NCBI RefSeq assembly: GCF_003666685.1 | Contig: NZ_RCIZ01000007.1 | Coordinates: forward strand, 124,001-188,000 | DNA from: Mesorhizobium sp. YM1C-6-2 | GTDB taxonomy: Bacteria; Pseudomonadota; Alphaproteobacteria; Rhizobiales; Rhizobiaceae | DNA length: 64,000 nt | Reading direction: 5' to 3' | Part shown: positions 17,766 through 26,694 of the stretch, in pieces | Layout of the letters: each line of letters begins with the position of its first letter | How positions within the stretch are numbered: the stretch's first letter is position 1 | Notes under the pieces: generated by a model | The model's database searches: none | What the model was told of the DNA's origin: nothing | The model's input: only the letters and a program-made list of their open reading frames with translations | Translations under genes and position numbers: made by a program

Positions 17766-18647
17766 ATGACCAACCTCGATCGGCCAACAGCATATACACC
17801 TGACCTCGGCGCCAACTCACTATCGGGAGAAGCCCATGCAATCCTCATCAATAAGGTTAGTTGGGGCGCCATTTTTGCCGGCGTTGTCGTGGCGTTAGTC
17901 GTGCAGGTGCTACTCACCATGCTTGGTGCGGGCATCGGCATTGCAACCCTCGACCCGGGCACATCCGACAATCCCGACGCGTCGACTTTTTCAATAATCG
18001 CCGGCGTCTGGTACGTCGTTTCAGGCATTGTTGCAGCCTACATCGGCGGCTTCGTTGCCGGCAGGATGTCGGGAAAGACCCACGAAACTGCCGGTGGCTA
18101 TCACGGTCTAACCACTTGGGCGATGACCACGCTTCTGGTGTTGTATTTCCTTACCACGACGATTGGTACTATCGTTGGTGGGACCCTATCCGGCGTCGCA
18201 ACTACCGTGGGCGGTATCGGTCAGACCGTCGCCACAGCCGCCGCGCCAGCGATAGCACAGTCTAATCCGCTTGACGCGTTGGAGTCGCAAGTTCGGGCAA
18301 CCGGCACGGATCCCGAGGCGCTTAACAATGCAGCGGTAAACTCGATCAGAGCCGTGATGATGGGTGAGGAAGCAGACGCTGCGACAGCGCGTCAGCAGGC
18401 CGCCCAAGCTCTTTCAACGGCTCGCGGAATACCGCTAGATCAGGCAACACAGCAAGTCGCAAACATAGAAAAGCAATATCGCGATAAGGTCGAGGCGGCT
18501 AAGCAGACCGCTACTGACGCAGCGAGCGCAACCGCCTCAGCCACTTCGATGGGCGCTATTTTCGCGTTTATTGGGCTCGTGCTTGGCGCAGGCGCTGCTT
18601 GGATAGGTGGTCGATCGGGCGTCCGTAACGCGACTTCCTATACCTGA
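17766..18647 (+). CDS. Multi-span membrane protein, stress-associated
   Basis: This 293-residue protein has TM segments near residues 32-55 (GAIFAGVVVALVVQVLLTML), 80-102 (ISGIVAAYIGGF region) and 115-140, and a last one near the C-terminus (AIFAFIGLVLGAGAAWIGG). Between them lies a long Ala/Gln/Thr-rich helical, periplasm- or cytoplasm-exposed region (about 150-265). It resembles a widespread rhizobial envelope protein often annotated PhnA-like; no enzymatic motif is visible. The ATG at 17766 has GGAG upstream, and the in-frame start at 17715 overlaps the promoter. Regulation by the EcfG-type promoter just upstream suggests a stress role. Confidence 0.78.
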   Translation: MTNLDRPTAYTPDLGANSLSGEAHAILINKVSWGAIFAGVVVALVVQVLLTMLGAGIGIATLDPGTSDNPDASTFSIIAGVWYVVSGIVAAYIGGFVAGRMSGKTHETAGGYHGLTTWAMTTLLVLYFLTTTIGTIVGGTLSGVATTVGGIGQTVATAAAPAIAQSNPLDALESQVRATGTDPEALNNAAVNSIRAVMMGEEADAATARQQAAQALSTARGIPLDQATQQVANIEKQYRDKVEAAKQTATDAASATASATSMGAIFAFIGLVLGAGAAWIGGRSGVRNATSYT

Positions 18648-18704
18648 CGAAAACAAGGCGTCGCCGTGCTGGGTGCATGGCGACGTCTGTGGTGAAGCGC
18701 AGAG

Positions 18705-19271
18705 CTATCGTGCAGCGTCGTCCTGTTCCGACTCCACCTCGCTCTCGTCCTCCGCGTCTTCTTCTTCCACTTCGCTTTCACCGAGGGCGGCTTGATTGAC
18801 GCCACCATCCGCTAATTCGGTCAAGGCTTCGTCTGTCGCTTCCTCTTCCTCGAGCGTCACCTGGAGGATCTCAGCAGCATCCGAAAGTTCGAGCACACCG
18901 GCCCATGCGACGAGGGCGCCGTAACGGGCGATCTCGTAGTGCTCTACGGCCTGGGCCGCCGCAACGAGCCCCGCGTCGATTGCTGCTGTACCCTCGTGCT
19001 GTTCGATAATTTCTTCGCCTTCAGCAATAATGCCATCGATTGCTGGGCACTCCTTGCCTTTCGGTTCTTGGCCCAAGATTTCGAAGACTTGCTTCAGGCG
19101 TTCAACCTGAGCTTCCGTTTCCGAGAGATGTTTTTCGAATGCGTCCGTGACCTCCTGCGTCGCGACTGCCTCTGCCATTTTCGGCAGCGCTTTCAGAATC
19201 TGATTTTCGGCGTAATAGATGTCTTTAAGTCCATCAAGGAAGAGGGTTTGAAGGCCGTTGTCGGTAGGCAT
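18705..19271 (-). CDS. Ferritin-like DUF892 (YciE/YciF) protein
   Basis: This 188-residue protein has the four-helix DUF892 fold: LKDIYYAENQILKALPKM (metal-binding Glu), HLSETEAQVERLKQVFE, AVEHYEIARYGALVAWA and LEEEEATDEALTELAD. These supply the Glu/His ligands of a ferritin-like di-iron site. Family members are linked to stress and desiccation responses. The C-terminus ends in a very acidic Glu/Asp-rich tail not typical of the core family. ATG 19271 has AAGGAG upstream, and a GGAAC-N17-TGTT promoter lies 31 nt before it. A truncated relative is at 29385-29684. Confidence 0.9.
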   Translation of the reverse strand: MPTDNGLQTLFLDGLKDIYYAENQILKALPKMAEAVATQEVTDAFEKHLSETEAQVERLKQVFEILGQEPKGKECPAIDGIIAEGEEIIEQHEGTAAIDAGLVAAAQAVEHYEIARYGALVAWAGVLELSDAAEILQVTLEEEEATDEALTELADGGVNQAALGESEVEEEDAEDESEVESEQDDAAR

Positions 19272-19302
19272 AGTGGTCTCCTTAGGTTTGAGAGACCAGC
19301 CG

Positions 19303-19328
19303 AACACCGTCCTATAGAGGATTGTTCC
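19303..19328 (-). promoter_or_regulatory. EcfG-type promoter (DUF892 gene)
   Basis: On the minus strand GGAAC (19328-19324), a 17-nt spacer and TGTT (19306-19303), 31 nt upstream of the ATG at 19271. Confidence 0.65.
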
Positions 19329-19562
19329 GCGTCAAGGCCGCCGCCCTACACCTCGTATACAAAAGTGCGGCCGTCCTTCTTTAGCGGCGCTCCCCGTATG
19401 TCCGCTTGCGGCCGTACGCGAGGTGGCTCCCTACGGCTGGCTTGAGGCAGCACAGCTGCCGCATAATAGCCGTACGCCACCACGCAGTGTCCGGTATCGC
19501 CCTGCACAACGCCAAATCAGAAATTAAGCCAGGGCGAACAAAAGCGAGTAACTCCCGCAACA

Positions 19563-20018
19563 TCAGTCGCGTGGTGGTATTTCATCCAAAAGCGAAGGTT
19601 GCGTTACAGCCTTTGGCCGGGGCAACTCGCCTTCCGGCGAGAGCCTGTCAACAGCTGCGGGAAGAGCGCCGGTGATCCTCGCCACGAGTTCTTGTTTCGA
19701 TAGTCCGGTTTGAATCGAAAGCGAAGATAACGTTTCGTCGTCTATCGCTGCTTCAACCTCTCCCTCGTCCAGCGGCTCATTAGGCCCCTGCCGTATCCAG
19801 GAGTCGACCTTCTGCCCGGCTCCGGTGCTTCTGAACCGCTCCAGCAATTCGCCGAGAGGAGTCCCCGACGTTCCCTCGGCGAAACGATCAAGAAAGCCTC
19901 CCTGCGGATCATTCGGATCGCTCCGTAAACCGCTGCGGATCACTTCACCAAGCTTGTCACGGTTCTGGTAGGCCAAGATACCGAGCGCAGCGATTGCTAG
20001 TTTGCCTAGGTTTGCCAT
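19563..20018 (-). CDS. YidB-family (DUF937-like) protein
   Basis: This 151-residue protein matches the YidB group: an N-terminal helix (LGKLAIAALGILAYQNRDKLGE), a glycine-rich linker (DPQGGFLDRFAEGTSGTPLGELLERF), GAGQKVDSWIRQGPNEPL and the C-terminal TGLSKQELVARITGALPAAVDRLSPEG block. Its function is unknown. The ATG at 20018 is preferred because GGGAGA lies at ribosome-binding distance; the frame is open to 20105. A GGAAC occurs upstream on this strand, but its -10 part does not match, so EcfG control is not claimed. Confidence 0.85.
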   Translation of the reverse strand: MANLGKLAIAALGILAYQNRDKLGEVIRSGLRSDPNDPQGGFLDRFAEGTSGTPLGELLERFRSTGAGQKVDSWIRQGPNEPLDEGEVEAAIDDETLSSLSIQTGLSKQELVARITGALPAAVDRLSPEGELPRPKAVTQPSLLDEIPPRD

Positions 20019-20147
20019 GAGGATCTCCCTTTGCCAGGAAATCCAGTCAGGCATTAGAAGTTCCCCCGGGAGGAACTTGGGACTTTCGTCCATCGCATCC
20101 GGCAAATGCCGATTTTAGCGCCAGCTAAAAAATCGTTCACTTCGGCT

Positions 20148-20172
20148 GGAACATCTGCGCCTTCGCACTGTT
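20148..20172 (+). promoter_or_regulatory. EcfG-type promoter (20197 operon)
   Basis: GGAAC (20148-20152), a 16-nt spacer and TGTT (20169-20172), 24 nt before the ATG of the 24-residue membrane peptide that opens a four-gene operon. Confidence 0.72.
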
Positions 20173-20196
20173 GAGACGCAGAGGAGAACTCGCATC

Positions 20197-20271
20197 ATGA
20201 ACGCAGTCATCTATCTGATCGGCCTTGTTGTCGTCGTGCTGGCAATCCTTTCATTTTTGGGACTCCACTAG
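20197..20271 (+). CDS. Tiny single-span membrane peptide (24 aa)
   Basis: The ORF encodes 24 residues, nearly all hydrophobic (AVIYLIGLVVVVLAILSFLG), enough for one membrane span. It has GAGGAG upstream of the ATG and an EcfG-type promoter ending at 20172. The next gene starts 9 nt after its stop with its own GGAGG. Very short proteins of this pattern are common in rhizobial stress operons, usually unnamed. Promoter, ribosome-binding site and position make it likely to be real. Confidence 0.75.
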   Translation: MNAVIYLIGLVVVVLAILSFLGLH

Positions 20272-20280
20272 GAGGTCGAT

Positions 20281-20793
20281 ATGCAGCGAGCACCTGAGAA
20301 AACCACGCCGAGCTTCGACACAGCAAAATCAGAAATTGCCGGGAGAATTTCGCGCGAGAAGCAGAGTGCTACCGAAGCGCTCCACGATGCTGGCGACGAT
20401 ATCAAACAGAAAGCGGCGGAATACGCGTCGGAGGCAAAAAGTGCCCTGTTTGAACAGGCAACGCAGCAGCAACAGAACCTAAGTGCCCACATATCAGCGT
20501 TTGGGGGCGCACTAAGAGCCGCGAGCGAACACCTCGCCAATGGCGACCAAAAATCAGTCTCAAAATTAGTTCTAGACGCAGCTGGTGGGCTTGAGCGCCT
20601 CTCAAGCAAACTGAAGGACAAGAGTTTCGAGGAGGTGCTGCAGGAAGTTCGATCCATGGGCCGCGACAATCCTGGCGCGCTATTCGTCGGCTCGATGATC
20701 GCTGGCTTGGCCATCGGTCGGATTGCGAAAAGTTCCTCCCCTCAGCCGACAGGGGGCCCTTCCACGGAAACAGAGAAAGCGGGAGGTGTGTGA
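20281..20793 (+). CDS. Stress-associated membrane-anchored helical protein
   Basis: This 170-residue protein has a long amphipathic, Ala/Glu/Lys/Gln-rich N-terminal region (about 10-120), probably coiled-coil or LEA-like. A short hydrophobic segment (NPGALFVGSMIAGLAIGRIA, about 140-158) precedes a Pro/Thr-rich tail. It is second in an operon with a tiny membrane peptide, a DUF1469 protein and a DUF3618 protein. The start has GGAGG 5 nt upstream, and the stop overlaps the next ATG (TGATG). The family is usually listed as hypothetical. An envelope-stabilising role is inferred from the context. Confidence 0.8.
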   Translation: MQRAPEKTTPSFDTAKSEIAGRISREKQSATEALHDAGDDIKQKAAEYASEAKSALFEQATQQQQNLSAHISAFGGALRAASEHLANGDQKSVSKLVLDAAGGLERLSSKLKDKSFEEVLQEVRSMGRDNPGALFVGSMIAGLAIGRIAKSSSPQPTGGPSTETEKAGGV

Positions 20794-21188
20794 TGCCCGC
20801 AAATTCTGATGACAGAAACCTCGCTACACTTGTCGGTGATCTTGCCCAACAGGTTACACGCCTCGTGCAAACGGAGAGCCGACTTCTAAGAGCTGAATTA
20901 GGTGAGAAAGCCAGTCAAGCAGGGGCCGGCGCAATCGAAGTCTTGGGCGGCGCCATCTGTCTTCTGGCGGCGCTGATAGTACTTCTGCAGGCTTTGGTGA
21001 TTGCACTGGCGCAGGCAGGTCTCGGTGCGGGTTGGTCATCTCTTTTGGTAGGTGTTCTCGTCGCCATCCTCGGAGTTGTCCTTCTACGCACTGGAACGGC
21101 AGCTATGCATCCCGCTGAACTCAATCCCGACCGCACTCAACAGCAGCTTAAGAGAGATGCTGCTGCCGTAAAGGAGCAATTTAAATGA
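20793..21188 (+). CDS. DUF1469 / holin-superfamily-III-like membrane protein
   Basis: This 131-residue protein has an N-terminal amphipathic helix (LATLVGDLAQQVTRLVQTESRLLRAEL, split here only by naming) followed by two TM helices (about 45-70 and 78-98) and a basic tail. It matches DUF1469, whose members are called holin-like on topology alone. It is not evidence of a prophage, because it sits in a stress operon with DUF3618. ATG 20793 overlaps the previous stop, with GGGAGGTG upstream, and the 3' end overlaps the next gene (ATGA). Confidence 0.85.
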   Translation: MPANSDDRNLATLVGDLAQQVTRLVQTESRLLRAELGEKASQAGAGAIEVLGGAICLLAALIVLLQALVIALAQAGLGAGWSSLLVGVLVAILGVVLLRTGTAAMHPAELNPDRTQQQLKRDAAAVKEQFK

Positions 21189-21991
21189 CCATTCAGTCGG
21201 CAGCAGAACTTGAGCGCGAGGCCGAAGCTGTGCGCGCACACGTTACAGAAACCGCGGATGCTATCCGGCAGAAGATGACTCCTGGACAGCTTATTGATGA
21301 ATTTGCTGGGATGTTCTCAGGCGGCGACACCTCAGCTGCGATAAACAATCTCAAGAGCCAAGTTCGCGATAATCCTCTGCCATTGGCCTTGATCGCCACC
21401 GGATTGGCTTGGCTGACGCTCGGGCCGCCAGTGACAACTAGCTTTAAGGTAGCGCGGGCGAGTCGCGCGTCCGACGACGTAGGCATGCGTATGAGCGAGG
21501 GGGAGCATTACCAGGATCCCAAAGATACTTCATCGGCCCCCGGCGAAGAGGGAGGAAACGTGTTGCAAGACGTTGCCGGCCGGATTGGCGATGCAGCGGT
21601 ATCGGCAACGAATAGCGCCCAGGGGATTGCCTCAAACGTAAACGCGAGTGCTTTCGAAGCAGTGAGAGGCGAGCCTCTCATTCTGGCTGCCGTCGGGCTT
21701 GTGATGGGCACAGTAGCAGGAGCTCTCTTGCCTAAAACCGAACTCGAGACCGAACAACTCGGTCCCGTTGGCGAAGATCTTCGCGGGCAGGCCAAAGCAG
21801 TCATGCAGGAAGGGTTGGAAGAAGCGAAGACGGTCGCCGGAAAAACCTACGAAAGCCTAAAGGAGGAAGCAGACAATGGTCTACGGGACGAAGGGACTAT
21901 AGCTGAGAAAGTGAGCGATATTGTCCGTGGCGCCGCCACGAAGGCAGAAGAGACGGTCCGGGAGAGGCTCGGCGAACCAAAGCAGGGATGA
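21185..21991 (+). CDS. DUF3618 family membrane protein
   Basis: This 268-residue protein starts with the DUF3618 signature (about 5-50): AELEREAEAVRAHVTETADAI, then the MTPGQLIDE segment. A hydrophobic stretch follows at about 62-80 (PLPLALIATGLAWLTLG), with another at 160-180 (EPLILAAVGLVMGTVAG). The rest is Ala/Glu/Lys-rich and helical. DUF3618 and DUF1469 genes are commonly adjacent in Alphaproteobacteria. The ATG overlaps the DUF1469 stop, so it is translationally coupled and last in the operon. Function is unknown; envelope stress is plausible. Confidence 0.85.
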   Translation: MTIQSAAELEREAEAVRAHVTETADAIRQKMTPGQLIDEFAGMFSGGDTSAAINNLKSQVRDNPLPLALIATGLAWLTLGPPVTTSFKVARASRASDDVGMRMSEGEHYQDPKDTSSAPGEEGGNVLQDVAGRIGDAAVSATNSAQGIASNVNASAFEAVRGEPLILAAVGLVMGTVAGALLPKTELETEQLGPVGEDLRGQAKAVMQEGLEEAKTVAGKTYESLKEEADNGLRDEGTIAEKVSDIVRGAATKAEETVRERLGEPKQG

Positions 21992-22118
21992 ACCGGCTGA
22001 TATGGTCAGCGGGACAGTCCGCGTTGACCATCTGCACTGCGCCTCCCACCCGACATGCAGCGTTGGCAGATGGCCTTATTGACGAACGGCTCGAGGCCGA
22101 TCCGAGCGTAAGAAGCCA

Positions 22119-22364
22119 TCAGCCGGGCGTCTTCTCAGGATCGTTTCCGTAAGTCCGCTCTTCGCGGATGGTGCCATCGAGTTTATGAAAAACCGCTTGG
22201 CCGAGGCCACCGTCATCGTAGGCCGCGCGAGCTTCGTCAATGGCTGCTCGCTCGGCTTCCTTTTGCGTATCGTGCTTTGATACCACTTGTTTGTCGAGCA
22301 GAACCACCCAACCATCTTTCTTGGTCAGGATGGAATGAAAAACTTGCCTCTCAATCTTCGCCAT
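22119..22364 (-). CDS. DUF2188 family protein
   Basis: This 81-residue protein shows the DUF2188 pattern: VFHSILTKKDGWVVLLDKQ, then TQKEAERAAIDEARAAYDDG, and the repeat-like closing VFHKLDGTIREERTYGNDPE. The fold is a small beta-alpha unit of unknown function, often induced in stress regulons. ATG 22364 has AGGAGG at ribosome-binding distance; the frame extends to 22463 without support. It stands alone, and no GGAAC promoter was found upstream. Confidence 0.82.
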   Translation of the reverse strand: MAKIERQVFHSILTKKDGWVVLLDKQVVSKHDTQKEAERAAIDEARAAYDDGGLGQAVFHKLDGTIREERTYGNDPEKTPG

Positions 22365-23144
22365 CTGTATTGCCTCCTCGAGTTCTCGTCGGGTATCGAT
22401 GGTCGGTGTCGTTGGGATTTCGCGACGGAGAGTCCCTGGAATCCCGCGGTGCGAAGTTGGCATTAGGCGCGCTCGACTTTGCGCCGCGCTTGGCCCTCCG
22501 ACTTTTCTCAGACAGCCAAAGCACCCAGTCAGTATATGACTTGAGACGCATCAGCATGAACCGTTTAGGCGGGGCTTGGCCTCAGGCCTGTTAGAGTTTC
22601 TGACCAGTTTTACAGATGATATGGGTTGCTGCAGCCTGCTCAGTGGATCGAGCTTTGACTTGAGCAGCCGACGACCATGCCACGTCGGGCATAACTCGGC
22701 TGCCAGACTGCGACACCATTTCATCGCCAGCACCTCATCCGTCCGAACTCGCTGTCAACGGTAAAAGTTCCAGGATGTTCATCCGCTAGTCTTGCGAGAA
22801 GAATGAGTTGAGCGCCAATGCTAGCGGTGTAAGGGCTTCCTGAGGGACGTGATGCCCACTCTCGACTGGGTATGAGAAGGGGAGCTCGCGCGGCGTTTCA
22901 ATGGCGTCACTACCTACGTGCAGTAGAGGGTCTGTGGCGGCAGGGAGATGCGTCAAGCTCCGAAGACATCCTCGTTTTCGAGGTGATGACCGACAGGCTC
23001 GATCGGGAATAACGGGAAGGCCGTCGTATGAGAGACAGTTCCCTCAAGAACGGGTTTTCATCCGCTACTTCAACATAACGCGCATATGATGCGACGGCGC
23101 CTGCAAGGCGGCGGTCGCCATCGTACAAAGCGTCAAAGAGATAG
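22365..23144. other. Long intergenic region, no gene recognised
   Basis: This is 780 nt between the DUF2188 gene and the 3' end of the Mn catalase. Several short frames exist on both strands, but none has a supported start, a family resemblance or protein-like composition. It may be remains of lost cargo. Confidence 0.45.
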
Positions 23145-24071
23145 CTAGCGAGACGCCTTATAAAGTTTGCTCGCGATCTCAAACATCTCCTCAGGAGCAT
23201 AATCAGGCGTGAACGCGGACGGCTCACCAACCAGCTCCTGTATCTTGCCACCGTCTGGCATGCCTTCGACAACCTCGAGCTCGCCGGGGGGATCATCTGG
23301 AAGGGCCACTTCTCCATTCCCCCAGACCGAAGCAATCTCTGCATAGTCTTGCGGACTGAATGTGTAGAGGCGACGGTGCGAACCTTCTTCCAGATATTTC
23401 TGGCATTCGGGTATGTTGCGCAAGGGAATGTTTGGCGTAGGCAGCATCTTCTCGATTTCCACGCCAGTGATTTTCTTCAGGGCGAGCGCGTAAGCGTGGG
23501 CATGGACAGAGCCGCGCACCAAGAGGTATCCACACACTTCGCGGCCGGTCGGGTCAGAGACGGTTTCGTACACGCGGAGTTTGTGCAGTCGGGCGCCGCA
23601 CTCCAGGTGGAAGTTGTGGAGGAGGTCGAAGATGACGTTGCCGGTCGTCGTGATGAAATCCTTGTTCCAACTCAACCCATTCCCGTCAACCGGAACAGCG
23701 CCTCCGGCATGCGACAAAAATGCTGACGCAAGCCGAGCGTCTTTCATAGTTTCGTATGGTGCCCCACTGATGTCGGCTGGATCTTCCTGATCCCGGCCTG
23801 GAATATCTGGACCGTTATTCAACATAGCGACCGCATTGCTAACCAGTTCGACATGGCCGAGTTCTTCCGCGGTAATTGCGGCGACTAGGCTGTAGAAGGG
23901 CCGGAGCTTGCTCTTCGAGCGGAAGTTGAAGCTCTGGAAAAGGTAGTTACCCAAGGTGGACATTTCGCCATATTTGCCACCCAGTAGCTCCTGCACGGCA
24001 GCGGCTGCGTTTGGGTCCTGCGTTGCAGGCGGTGGTAGTTCAATTTGCAACTTGTCGACGCGTAAAAACAT
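23145..24071 (-). CDS. Manganese catalase
   Basis: This 308-residue protein is a di-manganese catalase that converts hydrogen peroxide to water and oxygen in the cytosol. The ferritin-like core shows the metal ligands in ITAEELGHVELVSNAV (Glu and His) and in FHLECGARLHKLRVYE, with SVHAHAYALALKK after it. FRSKSKLRPFYSLV and the C-terminal AEIASVWGNGE segment also match the family. ATG 24071 has GAGGAA upstream. The EcfG-type promoter at 24100-24124 lies 28 nt before it, divergent from the alcohol dehydrogenase promoter. The length is typical and the gene appears intact. Confidence 0.95.
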   Translation of the reverse strand: MFLRVDKLQIELPPPATQDPNAAAAVQELLGGKYGEMSTLGNYLFQSFNFRSKSKLRPFYSLVAAITAEELGHVELVSNAVAMLNNGPDIPGRDQEDPADISGAPYETMKDARLASAFLSHAGGAVPVDGNGLSWNKDFITTTGNVIFDLLHNFHLECGARLHKLRVYETVSDPTGREVCGYLLVRGSVHAHAYALALKKITGVEIEKMLPTPNIPLRNIPECQKYLEEGSHRRLYTFSPQDYAEIASVWGNGEVALPDDPPGELEVVEGMPDGGKIQELVGEPSAFTPDYAPEEMFEIASKLYKASR

Positions 24072-24099
24072 AGCTGATTCCTCCACAAGACGTGCGCCG

Positions 24100-24124
24100 A
24101 ACACCAGGGAGATTTGATTGTTCC
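24100..24124 (-). promoter_or_regulatory. EcfG-type promoter (Mn catalase)
   Basis: On the minus strand GGAAC (24124-24120), a 16-nt spacer and TGTT (24103-24100), 28 nt upstream of the catalase ATG at 24071. Confidence 0.72.
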
Positions 24125-24215
24125 CGAGCGCGATCGAACATTTCTAACAATGTAATTTCGCGCCTTGCCGGTAGCTGCCGGTCATTGGTTGCAACGACGC
24201 CGACAAACAAACTCT

Positions 24216-24240
24216 GGAACAAACGCCTCGCAGGGTGGTT
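24216..24240 (+). promoter_or_regulatory. EcfG-type promoter (alcohol dehydrogenase)
   Basis: GGAAC (24216-24220), a 16-nt spacer and GGTT (24237-24240), 25 nt upstream of the ATG at 24266. It settles that start against the longer frame from 24092. Confidence 0.72.
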
Positions 24241-24265
24241 GGCGCCTCAAATCACCGAGGCTCAG

Positions 24266-25441
24266 ATGCGCGCACTTACATGGCATGGCAAACACGACAT
24301 CCGCTGCGAAAGCGTTCCCGATCCAAAGCTGGAAGCCCCCACCGACGCAATCATCAAGATAACATCCTGTGCGATTTGTGGGTCGGATCTGCATATCTAT
24401 AACGGGGTCATTCCGGATATGGAGAGCGGAGACGTCCTTGGCCATGAGAATATGGGCGAGGTCGTCGAGGTCGGCTCCGAAGTCACAAATTTGAAGATCG
24501 GCGACCGCGTGGTCGTGCCGTTCACCATTGCCTGTGGCGAATGCTTCTTCTGCAAGCGCGGCTTCTACTCAGGCTGCGAGCGATCCAATCCCGCAAAGAG
24601 CAAGAAGAAAGCCGAGACGATGTGGGGGCATTCGCCCGCCGGTCTGTTTGGCTATTCGCATCTGCTCGGCGGCTTTCCAGGCGGTCAGGCCGAATATCTC
24701 CGGGTCCCTTTCGCGGATGTCGGGCCTATCAAAGTTGACTCGGGTTTGACCGACGAGCAGGTCCTTTTCCTCTCCGACATTTTCCCGACGGGTTACATGG
24801 CCGCTGAATTCTGCAACATCCAGCAAGGCGACACCATTGCGATATGGGGATGCGGGCCTGTCGGCCAGATGGCCATCCGCAGTGCATTCCTGCTAGGGGC
24901 GGAGCGGGTCATTGCGATCGATACAGTTCCTGAGCGGCTTGCACTCGCACGTAATGCCGGCGCGATCACGATCGATTTTCTCGACGAGGATGTCTACGAC
25001 CGAATCCAGGAACTTACCAAGGGCCGCGGCGCCGACGCCTGCATAGACGCAGTCGGCACGGAACCGCTGGCCAACTCCAGTTTCTATGCGATGGTGGACC
25101 GCGTAAAGGTCGCGACATTCATGGGCACCGATCGTCCCCATGTGCTGCGGCAGGCGATTCACTGCACACGCAACTTCGGCACGGTCTCAGTCGTGGGCGT
25201 CTACGGAGGCTTTTTAGACAAGATCCCTTTCGGGTCCGCGATCAATCGCGGCCTAACCTTCCGAATGGGTCAGACGCCCGTACAACGTTATTTGCCCAAG
25301 CTGCTAGAGCTGGTCGAAGACGGCGACATCGATCCGTCGTTTGTCATTACTCACCAGGCCTCGCTCGAAGAAGGGCCGGATCTCTACAAGACGTTTAACG
25401 ATAAGAAGGATGGCTGCATCAAGGTCGTCCTCAAGCCCTAG
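24266..25441 (+). CDS. Zinc-dependent alcohol dehydrogenase (FdhA-like MDR)
   Basis: This 391-residue medium-chain dehydrogenase resembles glutathione-independent formaldehyde dehydrogenases. The catalytic zinc ligands are Cys38 (CAICGSDLH) and His60-Glu61 (GHEN). The structural zinc is bound by Cys90, Cys93, Cys96 and Cys104 ([15 protein letters not shown]). The NAD-binding Rossmann loop GCGPVG precedes [18 protein letters not shown]. The long insertion after the zinc cysteines ([17 protein letters not shown]) is typical of this subgroup. It would oxidise small alcohols or aldehydes with NAD. It is divergent from the catalase, driven by an EcfG-type promoter, and followed after 14 nt by a broken SDR gene. 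Confidence 0.93.
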   Translation: MRALTWHGKHDIRCESVPDPKLEAPTDAIIKITSCAICGSDLHIYNGVIPDMESGDVLGHENMGEVVEVGSEVTNLKIGDRVVVPFTIACGECFFCKRGFYSGCERSNPAKSKKKAETMWGHSPAGLFGYSHLLGGFPGGQAEYLRVPFADVGPIKVDSGLTDEQVLFLSDIFPTGYMAAEFCNIQQGDTIAIWGCGPVGQMAIRSAFLLGAERVIAIDTVPERLALARNAGAITIDFLDEDVYDRIQELTKGRGADACIDAVGTEPLANSSFYAMVDRVKVATFMGTDRPHVLRQAIHCTRNFGTVSVVGVYGGFLDKIPFGSAINRGLTFRMGQTPVQRYLPKLLELVEDGDIDPSFVITHQASLEEGPDLYKTFNDKKDGCIKVVLKP

Positions 25442-25455
25442 CGGTGGAGATTCCA

Positions 25456-26273
25456 ATGTCAGACACGCCACGCCCTCTTGCGATCGTGACCGGTGCCTCC
25501 AGTGGTATCGGGCTCGGCTCGCTAAGCTTGCCGCACGGAACGGCTACGACCTTGTCATCGCGGCTGACGAGCCCGAAATACAGGCGTCGGCCCACACGCT
25601 CGAAGCCATGGGGGCGAGCGTGGTGGCGGTGGAAGCCGATCTCGCGACGCTTGAAGCGTCGACAAGCTGTACGACGCAACACCCGGTCGAGCGATCGAAC
25701 TTTTGATAGCGAATGCCGGGCGTGGCCTACGGCACGGGTTTCTCGATGAAGACTTCGATAAGGCCAGGCATGTCATCGATACAAACATCGTTGGTACCGT
25801 CTACCTTGTGCAAAAGGTCGGGCGTGACATGCGTGCTGCCGAGAAGAGGAAAATACTACTGACGGGCTCAATCGCTGGTTTCATGCCGGGGACGTTTCAA
25901 GCGGTCTACAATGGCACCAAAGCCTTCGTGAACAGCTTCGAATTTGCGCTCCGCAATGAACTCAAAGACACAGAAGTCACGGTGACCTGTTTGATGCCGG
26001 CCGCCACCGAAACCCGCTTTTTCGAGCGCGCCGAGATGTTGGACACCAAGGTCGGCCAGCAAGAGAAAGATGATCCATCGGATGTGGCGAAGTCCGGATG
26101 GGACGCCATGATGCGGGGGGGGGGATGGCGACATTGTCAGCGGCCTGAAAACAAGATTCAGTCGGCCGTGGCAAACATCACTCCCGCCGGCATGCTCGCC
26201 GAACAACACCGCAAAATGGCAACCTGGCTCGGCGAAGCGCTGAGCCCCCATCGAACACGCGCTCTCCGCGAGG
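25456..26273 (+). pseudogene. Short-chain dehydrogenase (SDR), multiple frameshifts
   Basis: A classical SDR is spread over three frames. The first (from ATG 25456, GGTGGAG upstream) gives RPLAIVTGASSGIG, the NAD-binding TGxxxGIG. The second (about 25515-25660) gives LAARNGYDLVIAADEPEIQ and MGASVVAVEADLATLEA. The third (from about 25703) gives IANAGRG, LLTGSIAGFMPGTF and the catalytic YNGTK. Near 26115 a run of ten G shifts a short stretch out of frame, and the frame is restored before KIQSAVANITPAGMLAEQHRKM. These are at least three indels. It was probably co-transcribed with the alcohol dehydrogenase. Sequencing error in the G run is possible, but not for all lesions. Confidence 0.85.
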
Positions 26274-26365
26274 GATGCATGAAAAAACTTACCGGCAGCT
26301 GCTCGTGCGGCGGGATCAAGCTTCGAGTCCTCGCATCTACAACGTCCCACGGGCCATGCTTACCT

Positions 26366-26618
26366 CTATTCGCTCCCTGTCTTCTCATTAGGTGCCGCAA
26401 CTGGCTTAGATTCGGGCGAGCCCTTGGGCCAGAGAAAGATAGAAAGAACGACAAGTACGGCCGTTGAGAGAATTGTGGCCTCCCCATAGCTCGTTGTTGT
26501 GGGACGCGTGTCCCGAAATGACCATGCCGCCGATGCTGATGAGAAAGATCAGCGTGAGAACGACCGTGAAACCGTTATCTCTCAGAAGTCTGCTCAGCGC
26601 CGCCAGCCGTCGAGCACT
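26366..26618 (-). pseudogene. DUF6766 membrane protein remnant
   Basis: On the minus strand, one frame reads LAALSRLLRDNGFTVVLTL then IFLISIGGMVISGHASHNNE, the first TM part of a DUF6766 protein. A second frame reads EATILSTAVLVVLSIFLWP then KGSPESKPVAAPNE up to a stop at 26366, its last TM helix and tail. The middle of the protein is missing, the two parts are in different frames, and no start codon precedes the first, so it is a degraded copy. Family assignment is from memory of the motif pattern. Confidence 0.6.
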
Positions 26619-26694
26619 TCAGCGAGAGTGACGGCTTCCATTTGTTCGCTGAAGCGGCTCGAGTAGAGCGTCATCACCGCCCCTGCTACCTGCG

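Noticed and set aside
19590-20018. EcfG-type promoter for the YidB gene
   Set aside because: A GGAAC occurs upstream on the minus strand, but at 16-17 nt downstream there is GATT/ATTT, not GTT.
20793-21188. Prophage holin
   Set aside because: The domain is called holin-like only on topology; neighbours are stress-envelope genes and no lysis or structural phage gene is present.
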